Part shown: in pieces, positions 16,346-23,357 of the stretch
Layout of the letters: each line of letters begins with the position of its first letter
Position numbering within the stretch: the stretch's first letter is position 1
Origin: JBMOMT01 sp049324835
Lineage (GTDB): Bacteria > Chloroflexota > Anaerolineae > CAYNKW01
Reading direction: 5' to 3'
DNA: 64,000 nt
NCBI GenBank assembly: GCA_049324835.1
Contig: JBMOMT010000036.1
Span: forward strand, 35,985 to 99,984
The notes under the pieces: model-generated
Told to the model about the DNA's origin: nothing
Databases searched by the model: none
The model's input: the letters and a program-made list of their open reading frames with translations, nothing else
Position numbers and translations under genes: made by a program

Positions 16346-18091
16346 TCAACGAATGTCTGCCAGCTCTTTCTGGACGAGCACTCGCTGAGTGACGAGATAC
16401 CAGTGATGGATGTCTCGAAAACGATGGCTGGGCTCCAGCAACGGCCCTGCCTGAACGTTTTTGACCTTGCGGTCGATGCCAAAGGTATAGACCTCACGAA
16501 ACAGCAGGATGGCTGGCTCTTGCTGGGCAAAGGTGCGCTGGAAGGCGCTATACAAAGCCCACCGTTTGGCGCGGTCGGTCACCAGGCGGGCCTGTTGTAA
16601 CGCCTGGTCGATGGCCAGGTTGTTGAGCCCGGCCAAGTTCTGGCCGCCATTGGCCTGAGTAGAGTGCCACCAGGGATAGAGATCCGGATCCGCAGGCAAA
16701 ACCATCTGCAACAGCGCGGCATCGAACTGGTAATCGAACAGCAGTGCATCCCGTTCTGCTGCCGCAAGAGACTGAACCGTCACTTGTGCGCCCACACGGG
16801 CCCATCGATCGGCCAGCGCCGTGGCCAACTGACGGCGCACCGGGTCGTTGTCGGTCAACAGGGTAAAAGTCAGTGGCTGGCCACTTTTTTCGCGCCAGAC
16901 CTGTGGCCCAAGTTCTCGCTGCTCACCAGGCTCTTCGACGGCTGGCGGCGGCGCGATGCCCCAACCCGCTGCTTGGAGCAATTCCCCCGCGCTCCCGACG
17001 TCATAATCGTAGTGTTGGACATCGGGCTCGTGCGCCCAGTGTCCGGCAGGGATAGGGCTGTCGATCACGATGCCCTGACCGTACAGCAGGCCGTCCACCA
17101 GCGCCTGGCGGTCCAGCGCATGGGCCAGGGCGCGCCTCACCTGAACATCGGCCAGGATGGGATGTCGATTGTTGAGCACGATCAGCGTGTAGCTGTTCAA
17201 GGGCAGGGAAAAAAGCTCCAGATCGGGTAACGACGCTGCCTGGGCCAGCAAGGAGGCCGGAATGCCGCCCAGTGCCAGCACCTCGCCGCGGCTGTAAGCG
17301 TCGAGAGCGCTCTCGACGTCGGGATAGAATAACAGCTCGATAGAACCGATAAAGGTACGTCCGCCGTGATACTGAGCATGGGGCGCCAGCCGCGCCCGTT
17401 CGGCGGTAAACTGCTCCAGTCGAAAGGGACCGGTGCCCACCGGCGCGCGGTTGAAAGTGTGCCCGGCCAGTGTCGCAGCCGAGACATCGTTCAGCAGATG
17501 CGCCGGCAGCAGCCCGATGGTGGTCTGTTCCAGGAAAGGGGCGTAGGGTTGGGGCAGCCAAAAGGCCACGCTGTAAGCGTCGATCTGATGCACCTCCACC
17601 TGCTGCCAGGCAACTGCCAGCTCGGGTGAGGCGCTAAAGCCGGGTGATTGCATCAGTTGGACGGTAAAAACTACGTCTCGAGCGGTAAATGGCTGACCAT
17701 CGTGCCAGCGGATGTCTGGGCGCAGGAAAAAGGTGTAGGTCTGACCATCCGGCGAGATGGCCCAGCTCGAGGCCAGGTCGGGCAGGATATCGCCGTTGGC
17801 CTGTGCGCGGGTGAGGCCAGAAAAGACGAGCGCGCACAGCGCGCGCTCTGGGGAACCGTAGCGCGCCAGCAGCGGGTTGATGTGTTGTGGGTAACCCACC
17901 AGTGCCTCGGTATAGCGCCCGCCCACGGCGGGCACCAGCATGGTGGTGCGGCCCGCCGCGAGCTGACCCATCAGGGCGACGATCAACAGACTGCCCAGAA
18001 TGGCCATGCCGGCCTGCCAGCGGATGTTTCTTACCAATGTCGCCCGCCAGATTGGTTCATTGCCGCCAGACATGAAGTAAGGGCGTTTCAC
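16346..18091 (-). CDS. Family 5 (DppA/OppA-type) ABC transporter substrate-binding protein
   Basis: A protein of up to 581 residues that captures peptides or another solute outside the membrane. A signal-anchor helix (MAILGSLLIVALMGQLAAG, about residues 29-47) has no lipobox Cys. The SBP_bac_5 signature region follows: LVFSGLTRA, LASSWAISPDGQTYTFFLRPDIRWHDGQPFTARDVVFT (about 90-145), then RRALAHALDRQALVDGLLYGQG (about 325). It starts at GTG 18091 with a distant AAGGGGGG; the ATG six codons in is an alternative. No permease or ATPase genes adjoin it, so its transporter is elsewhere. Confidence 0.9.
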   Translation of the reverse strand: MKRPYFMSGGNEPIWRATLVRNIRWQAGMAILGSLLIVALMGQLAAGRTTMLVPAVGGRYTEALVGYPQHINPLLARYGSPERALCALVFSGLTRAQANGDILPDLASSWAISPDGQTYTFFLRPDIRWHDGQPFTARDVVFTVQLMQSPGFSASPELAVAWQQVEVHQIDAYSVAFWLPQPYAPFLEQTTIGLLPAHLLNDVSAATLAGHTFNRAPVGTGPFRLEQFTAERARLAPHAQYHGGRTFIGSIELLFYPDVESALDAYSRGEVLALGGIPASLLAQAASLPDLELFSLPLNSYTLIVLNNRHPILADVQVRRALAHALDRQALVDGLLYGQGIVIDSPIPAGHWAHEPDVQHYDYDVGSAGELLQAAGWGIAPPPAVEEPGEQRELGPQVWREKSGQPLTFTLLTDNDPVRRQLATALADRWARVGAQVTVQSLAAAERDALLFDYQFDAALLQMVLPADPDLYPWWHSTQANGGQNLAGLNNLAIDQALQQARLVTDRAKRWALYSAFQRTFAQQEPAILLFREVYTFGIDRKVKNVQAGPLLEPSHRFRDIHHWYLVTQRVLVQKELADIR

Positions 18092-18159
18092 CGGCGTGGC
18101 GAAACCCCCCTTATTCCTGTGCTGAGGCTAAAAGTTGGGCCCAGGCGAGGAACGCTCGC

Positions 18160-18384
18160 TCAGGCAAACAGGACATTGATGACCGAAAAGACCACAAAGA
18201 CAACGCTCAGACCGACAGTTACCTGAAAGAGCGTTCGTTCGACGCCGCGCCGTGTTTTGTAGACACCGCTATCGCCGCCGCCAAAGAGGCCCCCCAGGCC
18301 GCCCGCGCCCTTGCTCTGCAAAACGACCAGCGCGATCAGAGCGACGGACAGGATAACCTGAATGATGTACAAATAGGTGCTCAC
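18160..18384 (-). CDS. secG: Preprotein translocase subunit SecG
   Basis: A 74-residue SecYEG channel subunit in the cytoplasmic membrane. It has two membrane helices (YIIQVILSVALIALVVLQS at the start, VTVGLSVVFVVFSVINVLF at the end) separated by the diagnostic Gly-rich loop (KGAGGLGGLFGGGDSGVYKTRRG), here about residues 25-47. The start is GTG 18384 with GGGAGG seven bases upstream; a longer open frame in this phase only shadows the MFS gene. It is monocistronic. Confidence 0.95.
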   Translation of the reverse strand: MSTYLYIIQVILSVALIALVVLQSKGAGGLGGLFGGGDSGVYKTRRGVERTLFQVTVGLSVVFVVFSVINVLFA

Positions 18385-18461
18385 GCAAAAACCTCCCTCA
18401 GATATGCGGGCCAGATTATACCACGAACTGCCAGCAGGAGCAAATGATCCATCGGCTCGAT

Positions 18462-19664
18462 TTATTCGACATCTGGTGGCAGTTGTCTGGGTAGCAGCCA
18501 CGTCAGCGGCAGACCCAGGAAACCCGCCAGAGCGCACCAGTGGAATACATCTCGCAGCCCCCAACGGTCGGCGGCAGCGCCCACGGCCATCAGGATCAAC
18601 GAATTGATCAAGAAACTGGTGGCCATGTAGAGTCCGTTGGCCGTGGCCGGGTGATCGCGGCCGTGCTCCTGCACGATGGCCATCATCACCGGCGTGGTGG
18701 ACAGGGCCAGAAAGCCCAATATGGCCAGCACCACCACCGAAAGCCAACCCTCCACAGACAGGAAAAGCAACATGGTCAGTGGCGAGGTGAGCATGACCAG
18801 GGCCAGCACCTGCCGGCGGCCCAACCGGTCGCTGAGTGTGCCGGTGGTCAGGGCTCCCAGGGCTCCCGAAAACTCCAGGATAGACAGCGAGGCGCCGGCG
18901 AACCACAGATTGGCCCCTTCTGACGTGAGCAGGGTGGGCAGAAAAGTAGTCAGTGCTGCGGTCATGAAGGAGCGGCAAAAGATGATGCCGGCGATGGGCA
19001 GTAACGCGCGCCGCAGTCCCCGCCAGGCCTCTGCCAGGGAACCGTTGCCAGTCGTACGCCGGTGGACTGTCAGGTTCTGGAGCCGCCAGAACAGCACCAG
19101 CGAGGCTGCCACCCCCAGAGGGATCACCCGCCAGATGCCTTCCAACCCCCACAGTGAGACTGCACCCACGGCCAGCAGTGGGCCCAGCGTGCGCGCCAAC
19201 TCACCGCCCAGCATGAACAGGCTCATCCCCTGGCCGATGCGCCCGCCTGATGCCTGAGAGACCATCACCGGCGATGGCACGTGCCAGGCCGAACTGCTGA
19301 CGCCGGCCACGAGCAGCAAAATGGCGAGTGTGGTAAAAGTCGGCGCCAGGCCGATCAGGCTCATGCCCACTGCGGTGGCGGTGGGCGCCAGGATGACAAA
19401 CCACTTGAGGTTGATACGATCTGCCAGCAAGCCGATGAAGGGGTTGGCCAGCGAGGGCAGGCGTTGAAAGACTGCCAACGAACCAGCCAGAGCCAACGAG
19501 AGGCCCAACTTTTCGATGAGCAGCGGCAACAGTGGCGCCAAAAAGCCGCCAAAGATATCGTGCATCAGGTGCCCCCCGGCGATCACGAGGACCTGGCCGG
19601 TGCGAAATGTGTTTGAGGGAAAAAAGGGTTCTTGTGCGGAGGACGGCTGTTGGGAATCGTTCAT
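18462..19664 (-). CDS. MFS transporter, fosmidomycin-resistance (Fsr)-like
   Basis: A 400-residue major facilitator with about twelve helices. The first helix, GGHLMHDIFGGFLAPLLPLLIEKL, carries the GHLxxDxxxGxLxPLLP signature of the Fsr/YfnC branch. GLLADRINLKWFV (motif A region) and a second-half motif A (TGTLSDRLGRRQVL, about residue 260) are also visible. It probably exports a small organic molecule; a resistance role is suggested by family only. It starts at ATG 19664 and is transcribed alone, downstream of the hairpin that ends the hdr/met operon. Confidence 0.82.
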   Translation of the reverse strand: MNDSQQPSSAQEPFFPSNTFRTGQVLVIAGGHLMHDIFGGFLAPLLPLLIEKLGLSLALAGSLAVFQRLPSLANPFIGLLADRINLKWFVILAPTATAVGMSLIGLAPTFTTLAILLLVAGVSSSAWHVPSPVMVSQASGGRIGQGMSLFMLGGELARTLGPLLAVGAVSLWGLEGIWRVIPLGVAASLVLFWRLQNLTVHRRTTGNGSLAEAWRGLRRALLPIAGIIFCRSFMTAALTTFLPTLLTSEGANLWFAGASLSILEFSGALGALTTGTLSDRLGRRQVLALVMLTSPLTMLLFLSVEGWLSVVVLAILGFLALSTTPVMMAIVQEHGRDHPATANGLYMATSFLINSLILMAVGAAADRWGLRDVFHWCALAGFLGLPLTWLLPRQLPPDVE

Positions 19665-19688
19665 GACAATTGGTTTTCTCCAAAAGCA

Positions 19689-19726
19689 GGACGCCCCGAT
19701 AGGTCACCCAACCTGTCGGGGCGTCC
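19689..19726 (-). terminator. Hairpin ending the hdr-mvhD-met operon
   Basis: Stem GGACGCCCCGA / TCGGGGCGTCC extended by AGGT/ACCT around a short loop, 20 bp after the last gene of the operon. The T run on the minus strand is weak (CTTTTGG). Confidence 0.7.
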
Positions 19727-19746
19727 CTGTCAGCCAGGGGGCAGGG

Positions 19747-20937
19747 TTATTCCAGGGCCTGTTCCACCAACTGGGCCACATCCATGACGCGGATGCGCGT
19801 CTTGGTGGCGCGGGTGGATTTGGTCAGGGTGCGTTCACATTGCGGGCAGGCCGAGGCGAGCACCTGGGCGTTCACGGCTACGGCTTCGGCCACGCGCCTG
19901 GCGGCCACTTCGGCGCCCAGGTCGGCGTCGAACGTCTCCAGGTTGCCGCCGCCGCCGCAGCACAGCGACGTCTCACGGCGCGAGTCCATCTCGACGAACG
20001 TCACACCGGGGATGGCCGCCAACACCTGGCGTGGCTCATCGTAGATGCCGCCTTTGCGCCCCAGGTCGCAGGGGTCGTGGTAAGTGACCACCATCTCGCG
20101 GCCTGCTTTCATCTGCAGGCGACCTTGTTCCAGCATCTCGGCCAGCATTTGCACAGCAGTGACGACCTCGAAACCCAGCTCGCCGACGATGTGTGGGTAG
20201 ACGTGGTGCCAGGCGTGGTAACAGGAGGGGCAGGTCATCACCACTCGCCTGGCGCCCAACGCGCGCACCACCTCGGTGTTGTGGCGCATGATCTGCTCGG
20301 CCTGTTTCACCTGGCCGCCGATGAGCATAGGGTAGCCGCAGCACCATTCCTCTGGCCCCATGGTGGTGTAATCCTCGCCGGATTTTTCCAACACCGCCAG
20401 GAAGGACTGGGGCACGGCGTAGCTCATGGGGTAGAGTGAGGCCACACAGCCCACGAAATAGACCGTCTCTGCGCCCTTTTTTCGATCCAGGTTGGGCGGC
20501 TGCTGGGGCAGGTTGCTGGCCCAGATGAGACGGTTGTCGTTTTCGTCGCCAGAGATATTGTGCGCATCGCCGATGCGGGCGCCGAGCATCTTGAGCGCCC
20601 GCACGCCCCGCTCCAGGTCAGCATCGTGACCCAGATCGCGGCCGTTGTCCATGGTCATACAGCGCAGCGCCTCGATCACCTCACGCGGGTGAAGGTCGTT
20701 GGGGCAAAAGGTGCCACAGGTCTCGCAGGTGAGGCAACGCCAGATGCTGGCGTCGTTCAGCAGCATGTCGGTCAGGCCAAACTGTACGGCGCGCATGATC
20801 TGGGCCGGGCGGTAGGTCATGGCGTGGGCGGTGGGGCAGCCCACGGAGCACTTTTGGCACTGGTAACACAGATAGGTGTTCTCGCCGCTCAGTTCCCGTA
20901 TCTTGAGGGCTAAATCGGTCGTCGGTGTAATCGCCAT
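19747..20937 (-). CDS. Fused HdrC-HdrB-like (HdrD/GlpC-type) iron-sulfur protein
   Basis: A 396-residue soluble iron-sulfur protein. The N-terminal third is HdrC-like, with two [4Fe-4S] sites (CYQCQKCSVGCP near residue 25 and CLTCETCGTFCP near 70). The rest is HdrB-like, with two CCG domains: CVASLYP...EWCCGYP (about 145-190) and CPSCYHAW...HDPCDLG...SLCCGGGG...CPQC (about 225-385). The latter bind the non-cubane [4Fe-4S] clusters that split heterodisulfides in methanogens. Here it probably passes electrons between the HdrA proteins and a partner acceptor. AAAGGA precedes ATG 20937. It is the last of seven co-directed genes, 19 bp after metF. Confidence 0.92.
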   Translation of the reverse strand: MAITPTTDLALKIRELSGENTYLCYQCQKCSVGCPTAHAMTYRPAQIMRAVQFGLTDMLLNDASIWRCLTCETCGTFCPNDLHPREVIEALRCMTMDNGRDLGHDADLERGVRALKMLGARIGDAHNISGDENDNRLIWASNLPQQPPNLDRKKGAETVYFVGCVASLYPMSYAVPQSFLAVLEKSGEDYTTMGPEEWCCGYPMLIGGQVKQAEQIMRHNTEVVRALGARRVVMTCPSCYHAWHHVYPHIVGELGFEVVTAVQMLAEMLEQGRLQMKAGREMVVTYHDPCDLGRKGGIYDEPRQVLAAIPGVTFVEMDSRRETSLCCGGGGNLETFDADLGAEVAARRVAEAVAVNAQVLASACPQCERTLTKSTRATKTRIRVMDVAQLVEQALE

Positions 20938-20956
20938 AGGACGATCCTTTCCAATT

Positions 20957-21940
20957 TTAAACGACGGGACGGGGCAGCAAACCGGCCCGTTTGACGATCT
21001 CGGGCACGGCTTCTTCCCACTCGATGGCCATGATGTGCACACCGGCCACGCCGGGGATCTGGCGTACCTGTTGGATGACCTCGACGCAGATGTTGATCCC
21101 GGCCTCTTCCCAGGCTTCGCGGCGAGCCTTTTTATCTTCCGTAGGGATGCCCTTGACGGCGTCGGCCATACGCTGCACGTACTCGTCGGGCACGTCCATG
21201 CCGGGCACTTTGGTGGCCATGTAACGGGCGCCGCCCAATGTCTTGATGGGGCTGACGCCGGCCAGGATGTAGACCTTGTCCAGCAGGCCCAGGTCGCCGG
21301 CGCGTTTCATATAGTCGGCGAACTTTGGCACGTTAAAGACGATCTGCGTCTGGATAAAGTCTACGCCGGCCTTGACCTTCTTGGCCAGCCGGTAGGGCCG
21401 GAACTCGAAGGGATCGGCAAAGGGGTTGGCCGCCGCGCCCAAAAAGAACCGGGGCGGCACATCCATCTGGGCGCCCGATTGTATCACCCCTTTGTCGCGC
21501 ATGTCGCGTAGCATCATCAACATGCCGATCGAATCCATGTCGAACACGTTTTTGGCCATGGGGTGGTTGCCGAAGGTCTGATGATCGCCGGTGAGGCACA
21601 GCAGGTTTTTGATGCCCAGCGCCCACGCGCCCAACAGGTCCGACTGGATGGCGATGCGGTTGCGGTCGCGGGCGGTCATCTGGATGTTGGGCTCGATGCC
21701 CAGTTGCAGGAGCATGGTAGCCACCGAGATGGACGACATCCGCACCACCGCGGTCTGGTTATCGGTGATGTTGACCGAATCCACGTTACCTTTGAGGTAC
21801 TGGGCCTTTTTTTCGATGACCTCGCGGTTGGCGCTGGTGGGTGGCCCCAACTCACCGGTGGCGGCAAAGTGGCCGGCGCGCAGAACTTTTTCCAGGTTGC
21901 TGCCTGCGATCATGCCGTTCGATCCATTGGTTTGTGTCAT
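20957..21940 (-). CDS. metF: Methylenetetrahydrofolate reductase, MetF subunit
   Basis: A 327-residue TIM-barrel flavoprotein catalysing methylene-H4folate to methyl-H4folate, the last step of the methyl branch of the Wood-Ljungdahl pathway. Recognisable blocks are AATGELGPPTSAN (the catalytic Glu region), VDSVNITDNQTAVVRMSS, NLLCLTGDHQTFGNHP (about residue 112) and GVDFIQTQIVFNVPKF (about 198), with SPIKTLGGARYM beyond. GAGGAG precedes ATG 21940; the upstream open frame is a shadow of metV. The pairing with metV, HdrA and MvhD matches the acetogen MetFV-Hdr-MvhD type, not the stand-alone NADH-dependent MetF of methionine synthesis. Confidence 0.95.
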   Translation of the reverse strand: MTQTNGSNGMIAGSNLEKVLRAGHFAATGELGPPTSANREVIEKKAQYLKGNVDSVNITDNQTAVVRMSSISVATMLLQLGIEPNIQMTARDRNRIAIQSDLLGAWALGIKNLLCLTGDHQTFGNHPMAKNVFDMDSIGMLMMLRDMRDKGVIQSGAQMDVPPRFFLGAAANPFADPFEFRPYRLAKKVKAGVDFIQTQIVFNVPKFADYMKRAGDLGLLDKVYILAGVSPIKTLGGARYMATKVPGMDVPDEYVQRMADAVKGIPTEDKKARREAWEEAGINICVEVIQQVRQIPGVAGVHIMAIEWEEAVPEIVKRAGLLPRPVV

Positions 21941-21969
21941 AGTTCTTCTCCTCTTTGAGTGGGCCCCAA

Positions 21970-22638
21970 TTACAGCCGCAGGTCTTCGCGCACGATCTTG
22001 CGTGCGCCGCCGTCGCGGCTGGTGCGCCAGTCCTTCATCGGTGTGGGTTCCAGCAGCAAATCGAGTTTGCCCAGGGCGGTCATGCGGTCGTAGATGAGCT
22101 GCCAGGCGCACGGGGTATCGGGGTTGACCTCGCAGACACCTTTTTGTGAACCGCCGCACGGCCCGTTGAGTAAGCTCTTGGCGCAGCGGGCGATGGGGCA
22201 GATGCCGCCGGTGGTGCCCAGCACGCAGTTGCCACACGCCTGGCAGCGCTCTTCCCAAACACCTTGCTCCATCGGCTGACCCAGGAAGGTGGTGTTGAGG
22301 CCGGGCAACGTCAGGACTTGCGGGAATTGCTCGTTCATCGTCTGCACGCCGATGCCGCAGGCCAGCGAGAGCACGGCATCCACCTGGGGCAACACATCGG
22401 CGATCATCTCGTTGTACTCGTACTCACACTGGCGCTGCACGGTGGCCTCCAGGAATTCCACCGATTTGCCGTCGAGCCGGGTGGCCATGCGCAGCGATGA
22501 GGCCAGAATGCCCACCTCTTTTTCGCCGCCGGCCAGACAGACGGTGACGCAGGTGCCGCAGCCCAGCACCAGCACCTTGTTGAAATGGGAGACCATCTGT
22601 TGGATCTCTTGCAGGGGTTTTTGTTCGGCTATGATCAT
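21970..22638 (-). CDS. metV: MetV, zinc/iron-sulfur partner of MetF
   Basis: A 222-residue MTHFR_C-type protein. It has an N-terminal Rossmann-like part (VLVLGCGTCVTVCLAGGEKEV, about residues 21-42) and a cysteine-rich C-terminal part (ERCQACGNCVLGTTGGICPIARCAKSLLNGPCGG, about 135-170) expected to hold Zn and [4Fe-4S] clusters. In acetogens MetV connects MetF with the electron-transfer subunits. An AAGGAG site precedes the ATG. It lies 29 bp upstream of metF and 215 bp downstream of the selenoprotein-like mvhD; the gap is filled with repeat sequence. Confidence 0.93.
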   Translation of the reverse strand: MIIAEQKPLQEIQQMVSHFNKVLVLGCGTCVTVCLAGGEKEVGILASSLRMATRLDGKSVEFLEATVQRQCEYEYNEMIADVLPQVDAVLSLACGIGVQTMNEQFPQVLTLPGLNTTFLGQPMEQGVWEERCQACGNCVLGTTGGICPIARCAKSLLNGPCGGSQKGVCEVNPDTPCAWQLIYDRMTALGKLDLLLEPTPMKDWRTSRDGGARKIVREDLRL

Positions 22639-22675
22639 CGTCGACTCCTTACCAAGATTACAATGAGAAAGTGCT

Positions 22676-22853
22676 TATGTATCCTTTATATCTGGACGCA
22701 GATGAACACAGATAAACGCTGTTTCTCTTTTCCTATCGTGGAATCGTATCTTTTCAAAAAGTAGGGGCGAGTAGCGCAATTTGACAAATTGCCCTACATC
22801 CTGTCCCAAGTTATTGAGAAGATACATGGAATCTGTGTTCGTCCGTGTCCCTT
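22676..22853. repeat. Nest of intergenic inverted repeats between mvhD-2 and metV
   Basis: Two inverted copies of a GGACxCxGAxGAACACAGAT-type unit (about 22693-22712 on the plus strand, about 22833-22852 on the minus strand) flank a second inverted pair, GTAGGGGC...AAATTGCCCTAC (about 22762-22798). Such dispersed non-coding repeats are common in large bacterial genomes. They could act as transcript-stabilising or attenuating hairpins inside the operon. Confidence 0.5.
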
Positions 22854-23279
22854 TTATTGTCCATTCCTCAAGGGGTTGGGGCCGAGCCTCAAGATGCGTT
22901 CCGTCATCTCGGTGGCGATCTCGGCCCAACGCGCGCCCTCGGCCGAGGAGAGGAAAAACATCTCCAGCCGTTCGCCGCCCAGGCCGATCTCATCCAGCAG
23001 GCCCTTGATGTAGGCGATTCGCCGTTCTGCCGCCACATTACCTTCCAGGTAATGACAGGTGCCCTTGAGTCAACCGGCCACCAGCACGCCGTCGGCGCCG
23101 CGCTCGAAGGCCTTGAGCAAATAGAGCGCATCCACCTTGCCCGTGCAGGGCAACTGCACGATCTTGACGTTGGTTGGGTAGTTCAGCCGCATCGAGCCGG
23201 CCAGGTCGGCGGCGGCGTAAGCGCAATAATGGCAGGCAAAGGCCAGAATTTGAGGCTCGAATCCGTTTTCAGCGCTCAT
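22854..23279 (-). CDS. mvhD: MvhD-like [2Fe-2S] subunit, probable selenoprotein (in-frame UGA)
   Basis: Read through one TGA, this is a 141-residue MvhD/FlpD-type electron-transfer protein, matching the 143-residue paralogue at 27910-28341 along its whole length. It has CHYC at about residue 16, LPCTGKVDALYLL at 43, then GVLVAG-U70-LKGTCHYLEGNV and a C-terminal helical part ending LGPNPLRNGQ. The TGA at 23072-23070 aligns with the Cys in the paralogue's ACPIGNCHHERGNV, and Sec is known here in VhuD of methanogens. A hairpin (CATTACC-TGGAA-GGTAATG) starts 15 bases after the UGA, at the spacing of a bacterial SECIS. GAGGAG precedes ATG 23279. Alternatives are a nonsense mutation or a sequence error. 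Confidence 0.82.
23036..23054 (-). promoter_or_regulatory. SECIS-like hairpin
   Basis: A perfect 7-bp stem (CATTACC / GGTAATG) with loop TGGAA within the mRNA, beginning 15 nt after the UGA. The apical loop starts 22 nt after the UGA and has G at its second position, which fits the outline of bacterial SECIS elements. Confidence 0.65.
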
Positions 23280-23335
23280 GATTCTCCTCTCTTTACCACA
23301 AAGACGCCAAGGTCACCAAGAAAAACCAGAGGTTG

Positions 23336-23354
23336 TCAGGTGACGGTCACCTGA
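23336..23354. repeat. Short palindrome after the HdrA-GltD stop
   Basis: TCAGGTGAC-G-GTCACCTGA, a 9-bp perfect stem with a one-base centre, right after the stop at 23358. No T run follows, so it is unlikely to terminate. It could mark an mRNA processing site or a protein-binding site. Next to it (about 23293-23322) is a CACAAAGACGCCAAGGTCACC sequence of a widely dispersed intergenic type. Confidence 0.4.
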
Positions 23355-23357
23355 AGC

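Noticed and set aside
18160..19152. One 330-residue protein running from inside the MFS gene into SecG
   Set aside because: The first 250 codons overlap the MFS transporter in another frame. SecG has its own GTG start with a strong ribosome-binding site at 18384.
22854..23279. Reading the mvhD-like locus as two separate short genes or a pseudogene
   Set aside because: Both halves are in one frame, align end to end with an intact paralogue, and the stop sits on a functional Cys position with a hairpin just behind it. A plain nonsense mutation cannot be excluded, but it is the weaker reading.
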